64,000 nt of DNA, from contig NZ_QMHO01000005.1 in assembly GCF_003313505.1 (NCBI RefSeq), forward strand, positions 62,001 to 126,000, in the 5' to 3' direction. The notes under the pieces are model-generated. The model was not told the origin of the DNA. It did no database searches and saw only the letters and a list, made by a program, of their open reading frames with translations. The stretch's first letter is position 1; every line of letters starts with the position of its first letter. The stretch comes from Pedobacter nanyangensis (GTDB taxonomy: Bacteria > Bacteroidota > Bacteroidia > Sphingobacteriales > Sphingobacteriaceae). Position numbers and translations under genes: made by a program. This document shows positions 26,854 through 34,914 of this stretch, in pieces.

Positions 26854-27465
26854 TCAAAGTAGCTTTTCATTTTTTAAAACATCTATAATTAAAGGATAGG
26901 TGTTTTTTATTTTGGCCTTAATTTCATACGGAGCTACCCAAACTGCTTCGGTAATGCCCTCTTCTACCTGAGGAACCAATTTAGGACTTCCCTTTACCGT
27001 CATGTGGTACCAGTTGGTTCTTTTTAAGATCAGCTCGCTACCCATTTCGTACACATGATAGGTTTTGCATATCCTTTTGTTGCGCTGTGCAATGCAAACC
27101 CCACATTCTTCTTCAACTTCTCTTACTGCAGCAACTTTCATTTTTTCACCTTTTTCTACCTTTCCTTTAGGTAAATCCCACTTTTTATTACGAAAAATAA
27201 AAAGAAATTCGCCCTTGGCGTTATTTACCAAACCGCCAGCAGCTTTAACAATGGTTAAATCTTTCTTGATCTTTCTAAAGGCAGCTTGAGGGCTCTTGGT
27301 CAGCAGCAGGTAATGTTTTTGCTTACTACTCTTAAGGTTTTTATAGAAGGATCTAAAATCAAACCCCTCTGCTTCAATTTGTTGTATTTTATCAATTTGA
27401 GACGGAAGTTCATGAGTTATAAACAAAGTGTTATCGTTAATATAAATTCTGTATTTTTGCGCCAT
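26854..27465 (-). CDS. NUDIX hydrolase
   Basis: This is a 203-residue protein from the ATG complementary to 27463-27465 (MAQKYRIYINDN). An upstream extension to 27579 would run into pyrE and has no support. The NUDIX box is complete (Gx5Ex7 then REVEEECGV, near residues 110-132) and follows a strand-rich 65-residue N-terminal region common to this Bacteroidota family. NUDIX enzymes cleave nucleoside diphosphates linked to another moiety; the substrate is unknown. Its start codon shares two bases with the divergent pyrE start. Confidence 0.92.
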   Translation of the reverse strand: MAQKYRIYINDNTLFITHELPSQIDKIQQIEAEGFDFRSFYKNLKSSKQKHYLLLTKSPQAAFRKIKKDLTIVKAAGGLVNNAKGEFLFIFRNKKWDLPKGKVEKGEKMKVAAVREVEEECGVCIAQRNKRICKTYHVYEMGSELILKRTNWYHMTVKGSPKLVPQVEEGITEAVWVAPYEIKAKIKNTYPLIIDVLKNEKLL

Positions 27466-28105
27466 GTACAATAAAAGTGATATTGAATTAAAAGTAGCTG
27501 AATTTTTGTTACAAATTAAAGCAATTAAATTACAACCTGCTAATCCATTTACTTGGGCCTCGGGCTGGAAATCGCCCATCTACTGTGATAACCGCATAAC
27601 TTTATCTCACCCGGCAGTAAGAACTTACATCCGCCAAAAACTAGCCCAACTGATCCAAGAAGAATATGGTGCAGTTGATGTAATTGCTGGTGTAGCTACA
27701 GCCGGCATTCCACAAGGTGTTTTGGTTGCCCAAGAGCTGGGCTTGCCTTTCATTTATGTAAGGTCAAAAGCTAAAGAGCACGGTACCGGCAGCTTAATTG
27801 AGGGAGAAATTGTAGAAGGACAACGCGTGGTTGTTATTGAAGATTTGATTTCGACCGGCAAAAGCAGTTTGCAAGCCGTTGAAGCGTTACGTAGTGCAGG
27901 CCTCTCGGTAGCAGGCTTAGTGGCCATTTTTACCTACGGTTTTAACCAAGCTGATGAAAACTTTGCTGCCGCAAAGTGCAGGTACTCTACCCTTTCTAAC
28001 TACAAAGCACTGATTGACTATGCTGCCGAACATGGTTTTATCGCTAAATCAGAAATTGAGTTTTTGAACAAATGGCGTGAAAACCCCGCTGAGTGGGGAG
28101 TTTAA
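27464..28105 (+). CDS. pyrE: Orotate phosphoribosyltransferase
   Basis: This 213-residue type I PRTase makes OMP from orotate and PRPP in pyrimidine synthesis. It opens MYNKSDIELKVAEFLL, with NPFTWASGWKSPIYCDNR, the flexible-loop YVRSKAKEHGTGS and the PRPP-binding VVVIEDLISTGKSS. The ATG at 27464 overlaps the divergent NUDIX ATG (sequence CATG), so each promoter must lie inside the other gene or transcripts must be essentially leaderless. The downstream SRPBCC gene follows by 28 bp. Confidence 0.97.
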   Translation: MYNKSDIELKVAEFLLQIKAIKLQPANPFTWASGWKSPIYCDNRITLSHPAVRTYIRQKLAQLIQEEYGAVDVIAGVATAGIPQGVLVAQELGLPFIYVRSKAKEHGTGSLIEGEIVEGQRVVVIEDLISTGKSSLQAVEALRSAGLSVAGLVAIFTYGFNQADENFAAAKCRYSTLSNYKALIDYAAEHGFIAKSEIEFLNKWRENPAEWGV

Positions 28106-28133
28106 GAGTGTCAACACATAAAACCTATATATC

Positions 28134-28532
28134 ATGACAATCATTGAAAGTAGCACCGAAATTAATTTACCTGTAGCACAGGTTTATCAGTTTCTTGCTG
28201 ATTTAAATAACCATCAACAATTGATGCCAGAAAACATCTACAACTGGTCTTCAACTGTTGACACAGCAAGTTTCACCATCCAGAACATGGCTAAATTGGC
28301 CATTCACATTTCTGAAAGGGTTGAAAACGAGAAATTAGTAGCGGTTCCTACAGAAAAACCACCTTTTGATTTATCATTGCAGTGGTCAGTTACCGATAAC
28401 GGAAACGGCACCACTTCGGCAAGACACCTCATCTCCGCGGATCTGAATATGATGATGAAGATGTTGGCATCAGGCCCATTGCAAAAACTGGCAGACTACC
28501 AGACAAAAAAACTCAAAGAAATTTTGGGATAA
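28134..28532 (+). CDS. SRPBCC (START-like) family protein
   Basis: This 132-residue protein has the helix-grip fold pattern of the polyketide-cyclase/START superfamily: N-terminal strand TIIESSTEINLPVAQVYQFL, central antiparallel strands, and a long C-terminal helix (LASGPLQKLADYQTKKLKEIL). Such proteins bind hydrophobic ligands in a cavity. The ligand is unknown. It lies directly behind pyrE and ahead of a strong terminator, so it probably shares the pyrE transcript. This pyrE-SRPBCC order is common in the phylum. Confidence 0.8.
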   Translation: MTIIESSTEINLPVAQVYQFLADLNNHQQLMPENIYNWSSTVDTASFTIQNMAKLAIHISERVENEKLVAVPTEKPPFDLSLQWSVTDNGNGTTSARHLISADLNMMMKMLASGPLQKLADYQTKKLKEILG

Positions 28533-28537
28533 CACTC

Positions 28538-28567
28538 AAAGGAAGCGCAAAAAGCTTCCTTTTTTTA
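28538..28567 (+). terminator. Terminator of the pyrE operon
   Basis: AAAGGAAGC pairs with GCTTCCTTT around a GCAAAAA-containing loop and is followed by seven T residues. It lies immediately after the SRPBCC stop codon. Confidence 0.9.
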
Positions 28568-28748
28568 TGCAATAAATATTGGGTTACATAGTGTTCCTAA
28601 CATCTATCAACGCATCATCAATGGCGTTAAATATTCTGTGAGCCACTCACATTAACCTTAATTGATAGCAGATATCTATGGTTAATTTTTTCCCTTCAGT
28701 GTCCAATCAGCGCATAGCAAATTCCATAGCAATAGGAAAATGCGCAAG

Positions 28749-29960
28749 CTATTTCACTTTTAATTTCATTCGCTTCATTAGAAAATAGAAACCCACGGCA
28801 GTAAATAGCATTAACAAACCCGTTGCCATCCATAAAACATTAAAGCCATAGTTGGCCGCCACCTTAGTTCCCAAAAAAGGGGCAAAAATTAATCCAGCAG
28901 AAAGCGACAGGGAATTTAAGCCCATATAAGCGCCCCTATTTTTGATATTTGAACGCTGCAAGGTTACAGTGGCCATAAAAGGCATTGCTAAAATCTCGGC
29001 AATGCACAAAATAAACATAGAAACATACAGTAGCCAAATTCCCTCTGTAATCAATAACGAAGCAAAAGCCAATCCGCAACAAAAAACACCAATGATAATC
29101 GCATTTGCAGCGGTGGTCCTCCGTTCGGCAATGTGCACAATCAGCATCTCCAAACTAAATACCACCACCCCACTGTAGGCCAAAATAACACCAATACTTT
29201 TTTCGTTAAGATGATAAACCTCTTTATAATACAACGGTAGCGAGCTTAATAGCTGAAAAAAACAGATGGCAAATAAGATACTTAAAAAAGTGAACACCAA
29301 AAAAGGTGCATCCCTATAAGGCGATTGATACTTAATTTGTTGGTCTGCTAAATCGGTTCTTTCTTTGATCTCGCCTTTCTTATTCCTGAAATAAACAAAA
29401 AATATTACTGCTGCCAATGTTGCCGCAATAGCATTTCCATAAAACAGTAGGTTATATGAAATAGCCGCCAATAAACCTCCCAGCGCCGGACCAATGGAAA
29501 AACCAAGGTTCAAAGCCATTCTGTTTAGCGTGAAGCTCCTCACTACATTTTCGGGCCTGGAGTAATAGGCTAAAGAAACGGAGTTTGCAGGCCGTAAAAT
29601 ATCACTTACAATACTTAAAGCCAAAATGCCCCCAGCCAAGGAAGTTACCGTAGTTAACTCGGGCAATAATATAAATAACGGAATTACCCCAGTTAAACTG
29701 AACAACTGAACTTTAAAATGGCCAAATTTATCGGTTAGCCAGCCACCAAGCGACGAACCGATTACCGAGCCAATGCCAAAACAACTGAGCAACATGCCCG
29801 CATTTTCCAAAGAAAAACCCAAATGCTTTACCATGTACACTCCTAAAAAGGGTACTACCATGGCTCCGCTTCTATTCACCAACATTACTAAGGCCAACAT
29901 CCATGCAGGTGTAGACAGGCCTTGGTAAACTTTAAAATAATCTTTTATATAGGCTTTCAT
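28749..29960 (-). CDS. MFS transporter
   Basis: This 403-residue protein has twelve predicted membrane helices in two bundles of six and the MFS loop 2-3 signature (GGWLTDKFGHFKVQL, near residues 77-91). It opens with a short amphipathic stretch (MKAYIKDYFKVYQGLS). The substrate is not deducible; the family includes drug and metabolite exporters (PS-type MFS of Bacteroidota). The central cytoplasmic loop (RNKKGEIKERTDLADQQIK) is charged as usual. It is divergent from clpB across a 413 bp spacer rich in repeats. Confidence 0.88.
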   Translation of the reverse strand: MKAYIKDYFKVYQGLSTPAWMLALVMLVNRSGAMVVPFLGVYMVKHLGFSLENAGMLLSCFGIGSVIGSSLGGWLTDKFGHFKVQLFSLTGVIPLFILLPELTTVTSLAGGILALSIVSDILRPANSVSLAYYSRPENVVRSFTLNRMALNLGFSIGPALGGLLAAISYNLLFYGNAIAATLAAVIFFVYFRNKKGEIKERTDLADQQIKYQSPYRDAPFLVFTFLSILFAICFFQLLSSLPLYYKEVYHLNEKSIGVILAYSGVVVFSLEMLIVHIAERRTTAANAIIIGVFCCGLAFASLLITEGIWLLYVSMFILCIAEILAMPFMATVTLQRSNIKNRGAYMGLNSLSLSAGLIFAPFLGTKVAANYGFNVLWMATGLLMLFTAVGFYFLMKRMKLKVK

Positions 29961-30373
29961 TTGTGGTGCAAAGATAGGTTTTTAGTAGCTAGGAGTTAGG
30001 GATTAGTGGCTAGTAATTAACTAGCGGTTTAATGGAATTTGTGTGTCTGCACAAGTTAGCGGTAAATTATTTATTTTCTATCGCAGATTGCGATGATGTA
30101 ACCGCAGATTTGAATAGCAACTCCATTTGGTCATTGAGTATTGTCCCTAACCACTAATCCCTAGCGCCAAACCTGCCATTATTTCACTACAAAACACTAA
30201 AAATCAGCCATTTATTCAGCAAAATATTTTTAATCACGACAAAATTTCCGATTTAAAAAATCAATTAGGGATGGCATTTGTTTTGAGCTTAGTGATACTA
30301 CTGCCACTGGTAGCGTCCAACTTAAATATAAAGATGTTATTGGCGGTAAAAGAAAAAAGGAAAAACAGAAAAT
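29961..30373. other. Intergenic spacer between MFS gene and clpB
   Basis: The 413 bp contain the heptamer arrays listed separately (29983-30166) and an AT-rich stretch before clpB. No tRNA, small gene or CIRCE-type heat-shock operator was found. An imperfect palindrome (CTAC...GTAG around 30298-30314) lies about 65 bp before clpB. Confidence 0.5.
29983..30166. repeat. Solo pair of TAG-heptamer arrays (inverted)
   Basis: The first array, 29983-30017, is a run of degenerate 7-mers: TAGTAGC, TAGGAGT, TAGGGAT, TAGTGGC, TAGTAAT. The second, 30145-30166, is the inverted type (CCCTAACCACTAATCCCTAG). Together they form an imperfect inverted repeat with about 125 bp of unrelated sequence between and no gene inside. 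The same units enclose a four-helix-bundle gene at 59641-60154. Confidence 0.65.
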
Positions 30374-32971
30374 ATGAACTTCAACAATTTTACAATAAAA
30401 GCCCAAGAGGCTGTACAAAAAGCCTCTGAAATTGCACAAGGCAACCAGCAGCAGGCCATTGAAACAGCACATTTGTTAAAAGGCTTGCTAACCGTTGATG
30501 AAAATGTAATTTCTTATGTACTCAAAAAACTAAACGTTAACCTCAATACCCTAAACCAAAAGCTTGATGAGGACATTGCCAAATTCCCCAAAGTAAGCGG
30601 CAGCAATATCTATCTATCTTCTAATGCCAATACCGCGCTACAAAAAGCGCAAACTTTTTTAAAAGAGTTTAAAGACGAATTTGTTTCGGTAGAGCATGTA
30701 TTGCTAGGTATTTTAGCCACCAATGATGCTACCGCAAAATTGCTTAAAGATCAAGGTGTAAATGAAAAAGACCTTAAAAAAGCCATCACCGAACTACGTG
30801 GTGATAACCGTGTAACAGATCAAAATGCCGAGGCAACCTATCAGGCATTGAACAAATACGCCCGTAACTTAAACGAATATGCCGAGAGCGGCAAACTTGA
30901 CCCGGTAATTGGCCGCGACGAAGAGATTAGACGCGTGATCCAAATCCTTTCCCGTAGGACCAAAAACAACCCAATTTTAATAGGTGAGCCTGGCGTAGGT
31001 AAAACGGCCATCGCCGAAGGTATCGCTTTTAGGATTATTAAAGGTGACGTACCCGAAAACCTAAAATCTAAAGTTGTTTATTCCTTGGATATGGGTGCGC
31101 TGATTGCTGGCGCCAAATATAAAGGCGAATTTGAGGAACGCTTGAAAGCCGTAGTTAAAGAGGTTACGCAAAGCGATGGCGACATCATCCTTTTTATTGA
31201 CGAGATACACACCCTGGTAGGCGCAGGCGGTGGCGAAGGAGCCATGGATGCTGCCAACATTTTGAAACCTGCCCTAGCCCGTGGCGAATTAAGAGCCATT
31301 GGTGCTACAACACTGGATGAATATCAGAAATATTTGGAAAAGGATAAGGCTTTAGAGCGCCGTTTCCAAAAAGTAATGGTAGAGGAACCCGACACACAAG
31401 ATGCCATTTCTATTTTACGCGGCTTAAAAGAGCGCTACGAAACTCACCACAAAGTACGTATTAAAGACGAAGCCATTATTGCCGCCGTTGAAATGAGCCA
31501 GCGCTACATTTCAGACCGCTTTTTACCAGATAAGGCCATTGACCTAATGGATGAGGCAGCATCAAAATTACGGATGGAAATGGACAGCGTACCTGAAAAC
31601 GTAGATGCCCTGGAACGTGAAATCATGCGGTTGGAAATTGAACGTGAAGCCATCAAGCGTGAAAAAGACGATAAAAAAGTTAAAGAACTGAGCGAAGAGA
31701 TTGCCAATTTATCCGCAGAGCGAGATGAGTTTAAAGCAAAGTGGCAAGGCGAAAAAGATTTGGTAGAGGCTGTTAATGCCGAAATTGAGCAAATTGAAGC
31801 TTATAAATTAGAAGCAGAGCAGGCAGAACGTGCAGGAGACTACGGTAAGGTAGCTGAATTGCGCTACGGCAAAATCAAGGAAGCACAGGATAAAGTGGAA
31901 AAACTGAAAGCAGATTTGGCCAGCCGCCAAGACCAAAGTCGTATGCTGAAAGAGGAAGTAACCGCTGATGATATTGCCGGCGTAGTAGGCCGTTGGACAG
32001 GCATCCCCGTAACTAAATTGGTATCAAGCGAACGTGAAAAACTACTGCACTTGGAAGAAGAACTGCACAAGCGTGTAGCTGGACAGGAGGAAGCCATTGA
32101 AGCCATTTCTGATGCCATACGTCGTTCACGTGCAGGCTTACAAGACAAACGCAAACCCATTGGTTCTTTCATTTTCTTAGGTACCACAGGTGTAGGTAAA
32201 ACCGAACTGGCCAAGGCCTTAGCAGAGTTCTTGTTTAATGATGAGAATGCCATGACCAGAATTGACATGAGCGAATACCAGGAACGCCACGCCGTAAGCC
32301 GTTTAATTGGTGCGCCTCCGGGATATGTAGGTTATGACGAAGGCGGGCAATTAACTGAGGCAGTACGCAGAAAACCTTATTCAGTAGTATTATTGGACGA
32401 AATTGAGAAAGCGCATCCCGATGTTTTCAATATCCTACTGCAGGTGTTAGACGACGGCAGATTGACCGACAATAAAGGCCGTGTGGTGAATTTTAAAAAT
32501 ACCATCATCATCATGACTTCTAATATTGGTTCTCATTTAATCCAAGATAATTTTAAAAATCTGGATGACGAAAACAGAGACAGCGTGATTGCAAAAACGA
32601 AGAACGAACTGTTTGAACTATTGAAACAAACCATTCGCCCCGAGTTTTTAAATAGGATTGACGAACTAATTATGTTTACTCCGTTGAACAGAAACGAAAT
32701 CAGGGATATCGTAACCCTACAATTTAAACAGGTACAGCATACCTTGGCCGAAATGGGCATTACCATGGAAGCCAGTACAGAAGCTTTAGACTGGCTTGCC
32801 GAGTTGGGATACGACCCTCAGTTTGGTGCACGTCCGTTGAAACGTGTGATCCAGAAACGAATCTTGAACGAATTGTCTAAAGAGATTTTAGCGGGTAAAG
32901 TGGATAAGGACAGTAAAATCAAATTAGATATGTTTGACCATCAGTTTGTATTCCTTAACGAGGATAAATAA
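30374..32971 (+). CDS. clpB: ATP-dependent disaggregase ClpB
   Basis: This 865-residue Hsp100 chaperone has an N-terminal domain (1-145), AAA-1 with Walker [10 protein letters not shown] (near 205) and Walker [15 protein letters not shown], the middle coiled-coil domain (about 410-525, rich in Glu/Lys), and AAA-2 with Walker [10 protein letters not shown] (near 605), [14 protein letters not shown] and the conserved [13 protein letters not shown] pore-loop segment. It rescues aggregated proteins together with DnaK. Length and order are standard. It stands alone with its own terminator. No HrcA/CIRCE site was seen upstream. Confidence 0.98.
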   Translation: MNFNNFTIKAQEAVQKASEIAQGNQQQAIETAHLLKGLLTVDENVISYVLKKLNVNLNTLNQKLDEDIAKFPKVSGSNIYLSSNANTALQKAQTFLKEFKDEFVSVEHVLLGILATNDATAKLLKDQGVNEKDLKKAITELRGDNRVTDQNAEATYQALNKYARNLNEYAESGKLDPVIGRDEEIRRVIQILSRRTKNNPILIGEPGVGKTAIAEGIAFRIIKGDVPENLKSKVVYSLDMGALIAGAKYKGEFEERLKAVVKEVTQSDGDIILFIDEIHTLVGAGGGEGAMDAANILKPALARGELRAIGATTLDEYQKYLEKDKALERRFQKVMVEEPDTQDAISILRGLKERYETHHKVRIKDEAIIAAVEMSQRYISDRFLPDKAIDLMDEAASKLRMEMDSVPENVDALEREIMRLEIEREAIKREKDDKKVKELSEEIANLSAERDEFKAKWQGEKDLVEAVNAEIEQIEAYKLEAEQAERAGDYGKVAELRYGKIKEAQDKVEKLKADLASRQDQSRMLKEEVTADDIAGVVGRWTGIPVTKLVSSEREKLLHLEEELHKRVAGQEEAIEAISDAIRRSRAGLQDKRKPIGSFIFLGTTGVGKTELAKALAEFLFNDENAMTRIDMSEYQERHAVSRLIGAPPGYVGYDEGGQLTEAVRRKPYSVVLLDEIEKAHPDVFNILLQVLDDGRLTDNKGRVVNFKNTIIIMTSNIGSHLIQDNFKNLDDENRDSVIAKTKNELFELLKQTIRPEFLNRIDELIMFTPLNRNEIRDIVTLQFKQVQHTLAEMGITMEASTEALDWLAELGYDPQFGARPLKRVIQKRILNELSKEILAGKVDKDSKIKLDMFDHQFVFLNEDK

Positions 32972-32995
32972 TATTCGTAAAATCTATCATATATC

Positions 32996-33026
32996 AAAAA
33001 AGACAGGCCAAGCCTGTCTTTTTTTT
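32996..33026 (+). terminator. Terminator of clpB
   Basis: AAAAGACAGGC pairs perfectly with GCCTGTCTTTT around a CAA loop and runs into a T-tract. It lies about 25 bp after the clpB stop. Confidence 0.93.
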
Positions 33027-33284
33027 ATGACAACTATCTGCCAAAAAATGTCAAATAGACAAATCCAAAATCCCTCAAAATATCACTCAATTGTCAGCAA
33101 AGGGCACTTTTGTCAAAAAAATCTAATATCGATATTTTCCTATATGGCTTCAAAATATTATTAATCAATCGATTAATTAAATAACCGCATTTTGGCACTA
33201 CTGACATTTTTTCAAAGCGGAACAAAAGTTGAAAAGAGCGTGTCAGATGGTCACAAGATCATCGTAAACATAACACATATAAAA

Positions 33285-33887
33285 ATGAAAAAAGTTCTAT
33301 TATCGTTATTAGCTGTAGCAGCTTTAACATTTGGTGCAAAAGCACAAACAGAAAAAGGTAAAATCATTCTTGGTGGTAATGTAGGTTTCAACAGTACTAA
33401 AGTGGATGGCGCTCCTAAAGCTGATGTTAACTTTAGTGTAGTTCCAAGTGTTGGATATTTTGTAGGCAACAACTTTGCAGTAGGTACTGGTGTTGGATAC
33501 GAGTACGATAAATCAGTAAGCAACAGCAACCAACGCGAATCTTTTGTAGTAGCTCCTTTTGGTCGTTACTACGTTAACCTAACTGAGCAGTTCAAGTTCT
33601 TCGGACATTTGTCGGTTCCTATGGCTTTTGGCACTCAAAAAGACGTAAATGCTAACGGTGATACTGGTGCTAAAGAAGCTACTACTACCGCTATTGGCGT
33701 AAACTTGGCTCCAGGTTTCGCTTTCTTCCCTACTAAGAAAATCGGGATTGAGTTTTCAGTAAATGGTTTAGGTTACAATAATTTATCTGTAAAATCAGAA
33801 GCTACCGGCGCTAAGCTAAAAACCAACAGCTTCGGTTTAGATGGAAATACTTTTGCCCCTAAATTGGGTGTACAGTTCCACTTTTAA
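33285..33887 (+). CDS. Small outer-membrane beta-barrel protein
   Basis: This is a 200-residue protein from ATG 33285 (MKKVLLSLLAVAALTFGAKAQ). The frame is open from 33192, but the upstream part lacks a signal-peptide character. After signal cleavage the mature protein begins QTEKGKIILGGNVGF and has alternating strands ending in Phe (LGVQFHF), the pattern of eight-stranded OM barrels (OmpA-like/porin-family). A paralogue at 48347-48997 shares the same mature opening and ending. The upstream region contains ATTAATC-AATC-GATTAAT (33160-33177), a short palindrome that may be regulatory. Confidence 0.85.
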   Translation: MKKVLLSLLAVAALTFGAKAQTEKGKIILGGNVGFNSTKVDGAPKADVNFSVVPSVGYFVGNNFAVGTGVGYEYDKSVSNSNQRESFVVAPFGRYYVNLTEQFKFFGHLSVPMAFGTQKDVNANGDTGAKEATTTAIGVNLAPGFAFFPTKKIGIEFSVNGLGYNNLSVKSEATGAKLKTNSFGLDGNTFAPKLGVQFHF

Positions 33888-33906
33888 TTTGAGCTAGTTA
33901 CTTATG

Positions 33907-33937
33907 AAAGGCCGCCCATTCGGTGGCTTTTTTTTTG
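33907..33937 (+). terminator. Terminator of the OM barrel gene
   Basis: An AAAGGCCGCC arm pairs, with two mismatches or bulges, with GGTGGCTTT and is followed by a run of nine T. It lies 20 bp after the stop codon. Confidence 0.75.
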
Positions 33938-33975
33938 CAGTTTACTTGCATATTTACCACTGTTGGCACATTTTT

Positions 33976-34089
33976 CGTCATTTCGACCGCAGCGGAGATA
34001 TCTAAATACTCCTTAAGCTTATTAACATTGAATTAGCTAAACCAGAATGAAATGTCTTCCGCCAGGTCTCTCCTAACGTAGAGATGACG
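33976..34089. repeat. Dispersed intergenic repeat with inverted ends
   Basis: The ends CGTCATTTCGAC (33976-33987) and GTAGAGATGACG (34078-34089) are inverted copies with two mismatches and enclose about 90 bp. The inner parts (GCAGCGGAGATATCT and its counterpart GTCTCTCC) also pair partly. The motif resembles the TCATTTCGACC...GGAGAGATCT repeats scattered in Bacteroidota genomes. It fills most of the 302 bp spacer between the barrel gene and the response regulator. Confidence 0.55.
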
Positions 34090-34177
34090 GAGTTAAAAAT
34101 TTACACGCTGAACAAATAATAATTTTCTGCCAAAACCCTATTGTTTATTGGTTGTTATGTAAATAGTTCAACAATGT

Positions 34178-34185
34178 TATATTTG
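34178..34185 (+). promoter_or_regulatory. -7 box directly before the response regulator start
   Basis: TATATTTG is an exact TAnnTTTG match. Only five bases separate it from the ATG at 34191, so transcription would start at or next to the start codon. A TTG at 34152-34154 lies 23 bp upstream and may serve as the -33 element. Confidence 0.5.
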
Positions 34186-34190
34186 CGTTT

Positions 34191-34577
34191 ATGAAAAAAA
34201 TTATTGTAGTTGACGATGATGAAGAAGTACTAGATACTATTGAGCTCGTTTTGGAAATTGGTGGCTATGAGGTTGAGCCGCTTAGTGATGCTGAAGGTTT
34301 ACATGAAACCATTGAGGGATTTAGTCCCGATTTAATTATATTGGATATTGTACTGGGGAAAATTGACGGCCGTACGCTTTGCAACGAGATTAAAACTAAT
34401 CCTAAGACCAAACATATTCCTATTTTAATGATGTCTGGCCTTTACAAAGCCGAAGAGATTAATGTTTTGGCAACGCCACCCGACGATTTTATGCCCAAAC
34501 CTTTTAAAATGGATGTGCTTTTGGAGAAAATCGAAAATCTGATCAGTAAAAAAGCGATCAGGCAAAACATCAATTAA
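34191..34577 (+). CDS. Single-domain response regulator
   Basis: This 128-residue protein is a receiver domain with no output domain. The acidic cluster VVDDDEEVLD, the phospho-acceptor in LIILDIVLGKIDG, the Thr/Ser position (ILMMSGLY) and the lysine in FMPKPFK are all present, so phosphorylation should be possible. It probably works as a phosphate shuttle or by protein contact (CheY/Spo0F style). No kinase is adjacent. The start is fixed by the domain boundary, which makes the very short or absent leader noteworthy. Its stop abuts the convergent DUF1456 stop with no gap. Confidence 0.93.
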   Translation: MKKIIVVDDDEEVLDTIELVLEIGGYEVEPLSDAEGLHETIEGFSPDLIILDIVLGKIDGRTLCNEIKTNPKTKHIPILMMSGLYKAEEINVLATPPDDFMPKPFKMDVLLEKIENLISKKAIRQNIN

Positions 34578-34805
34578 TTATTTTTCTTCTTTTGGACCAC
34601 GTTTGTAGATCACCAATCCGTTTAGGAAGTTTCTTAAAATTTGGTCACCGCATTTCTTAAAGTTGGGGTGATCTTCTTTTCTAAAGATATCGCCCAATTC
34701 ACTTTTTGTGACATTGAAATTTACCAATTTGCAGATGGCCATAATATCGTCTGTAGTGAGTGACAGGGCCACTCTTAATTTTTTCATTACTTCGTTGTTG
34801 CTCAT
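34578..34805 (-). CDS. Half-length DUF1456 (YehS-like) protein
   Basis: This 75-residue protein matches one DUF1456 repeat: MKKLRVALSLTTDDIMAICK, then VTKSELGDIFRKEDHPNF, and the ending CGDQILRNFLNGLVIYKRG. E. coli YehS-type members carry two such repeats (about 155 residues). Here only one is present, followed by a normal stop. The reading frame is clean, so it may be a genuine one-repeat form that dimerises. The function is unknown. A heptamer array pair lies 22 bp upstream of its start. Confidence 0.8.
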   Translation of the reverse strand: MSNNEVMKKLRVALSLTTDDIMAICKLVNFNVTKSELGDIFRKEDHPNFKKCGDQILRNFLNGLVIYKRGPKEEK

Positions 34806-34826
34806 ATTACCTTTTTAATCAGTTCA

Positions 34827-34914
34827 TTAGGAATTAGGAATCAGGGGCTAGGACCTAGTAATTAGTAAAATAGCCTATTTCCTAACCACTAGCTACTAGT
34901 CCCTAGCCACTACC
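34827..34914. repeat. Compact inverted pair of TAG-heptamer arrays
   Basis: Array one, 34827-34867, carries units such as TTAGGAA, TTAGGAA, CTAGGAC and CTAGTAA. Array two, 34874-34914, carries the inverse units (CCTATTT, CCTAACC, ACTAGCT, ACTAGTC, CCTAGCC). Only about six bases separate them, so the RNA could fold into a long imperfect hairpin. The stop codon TAG of the leftward DEAD-box gene (34910-34912) lies inside array two. Confidence 0.65.

Noticed and set aside
30290..30320. Heat-shock CIRCE operator before clpB
   Set aside because: The local palindrome CTAC...GTAG does not resemble TTAGCACTC-N9-GAGTGCTAA.
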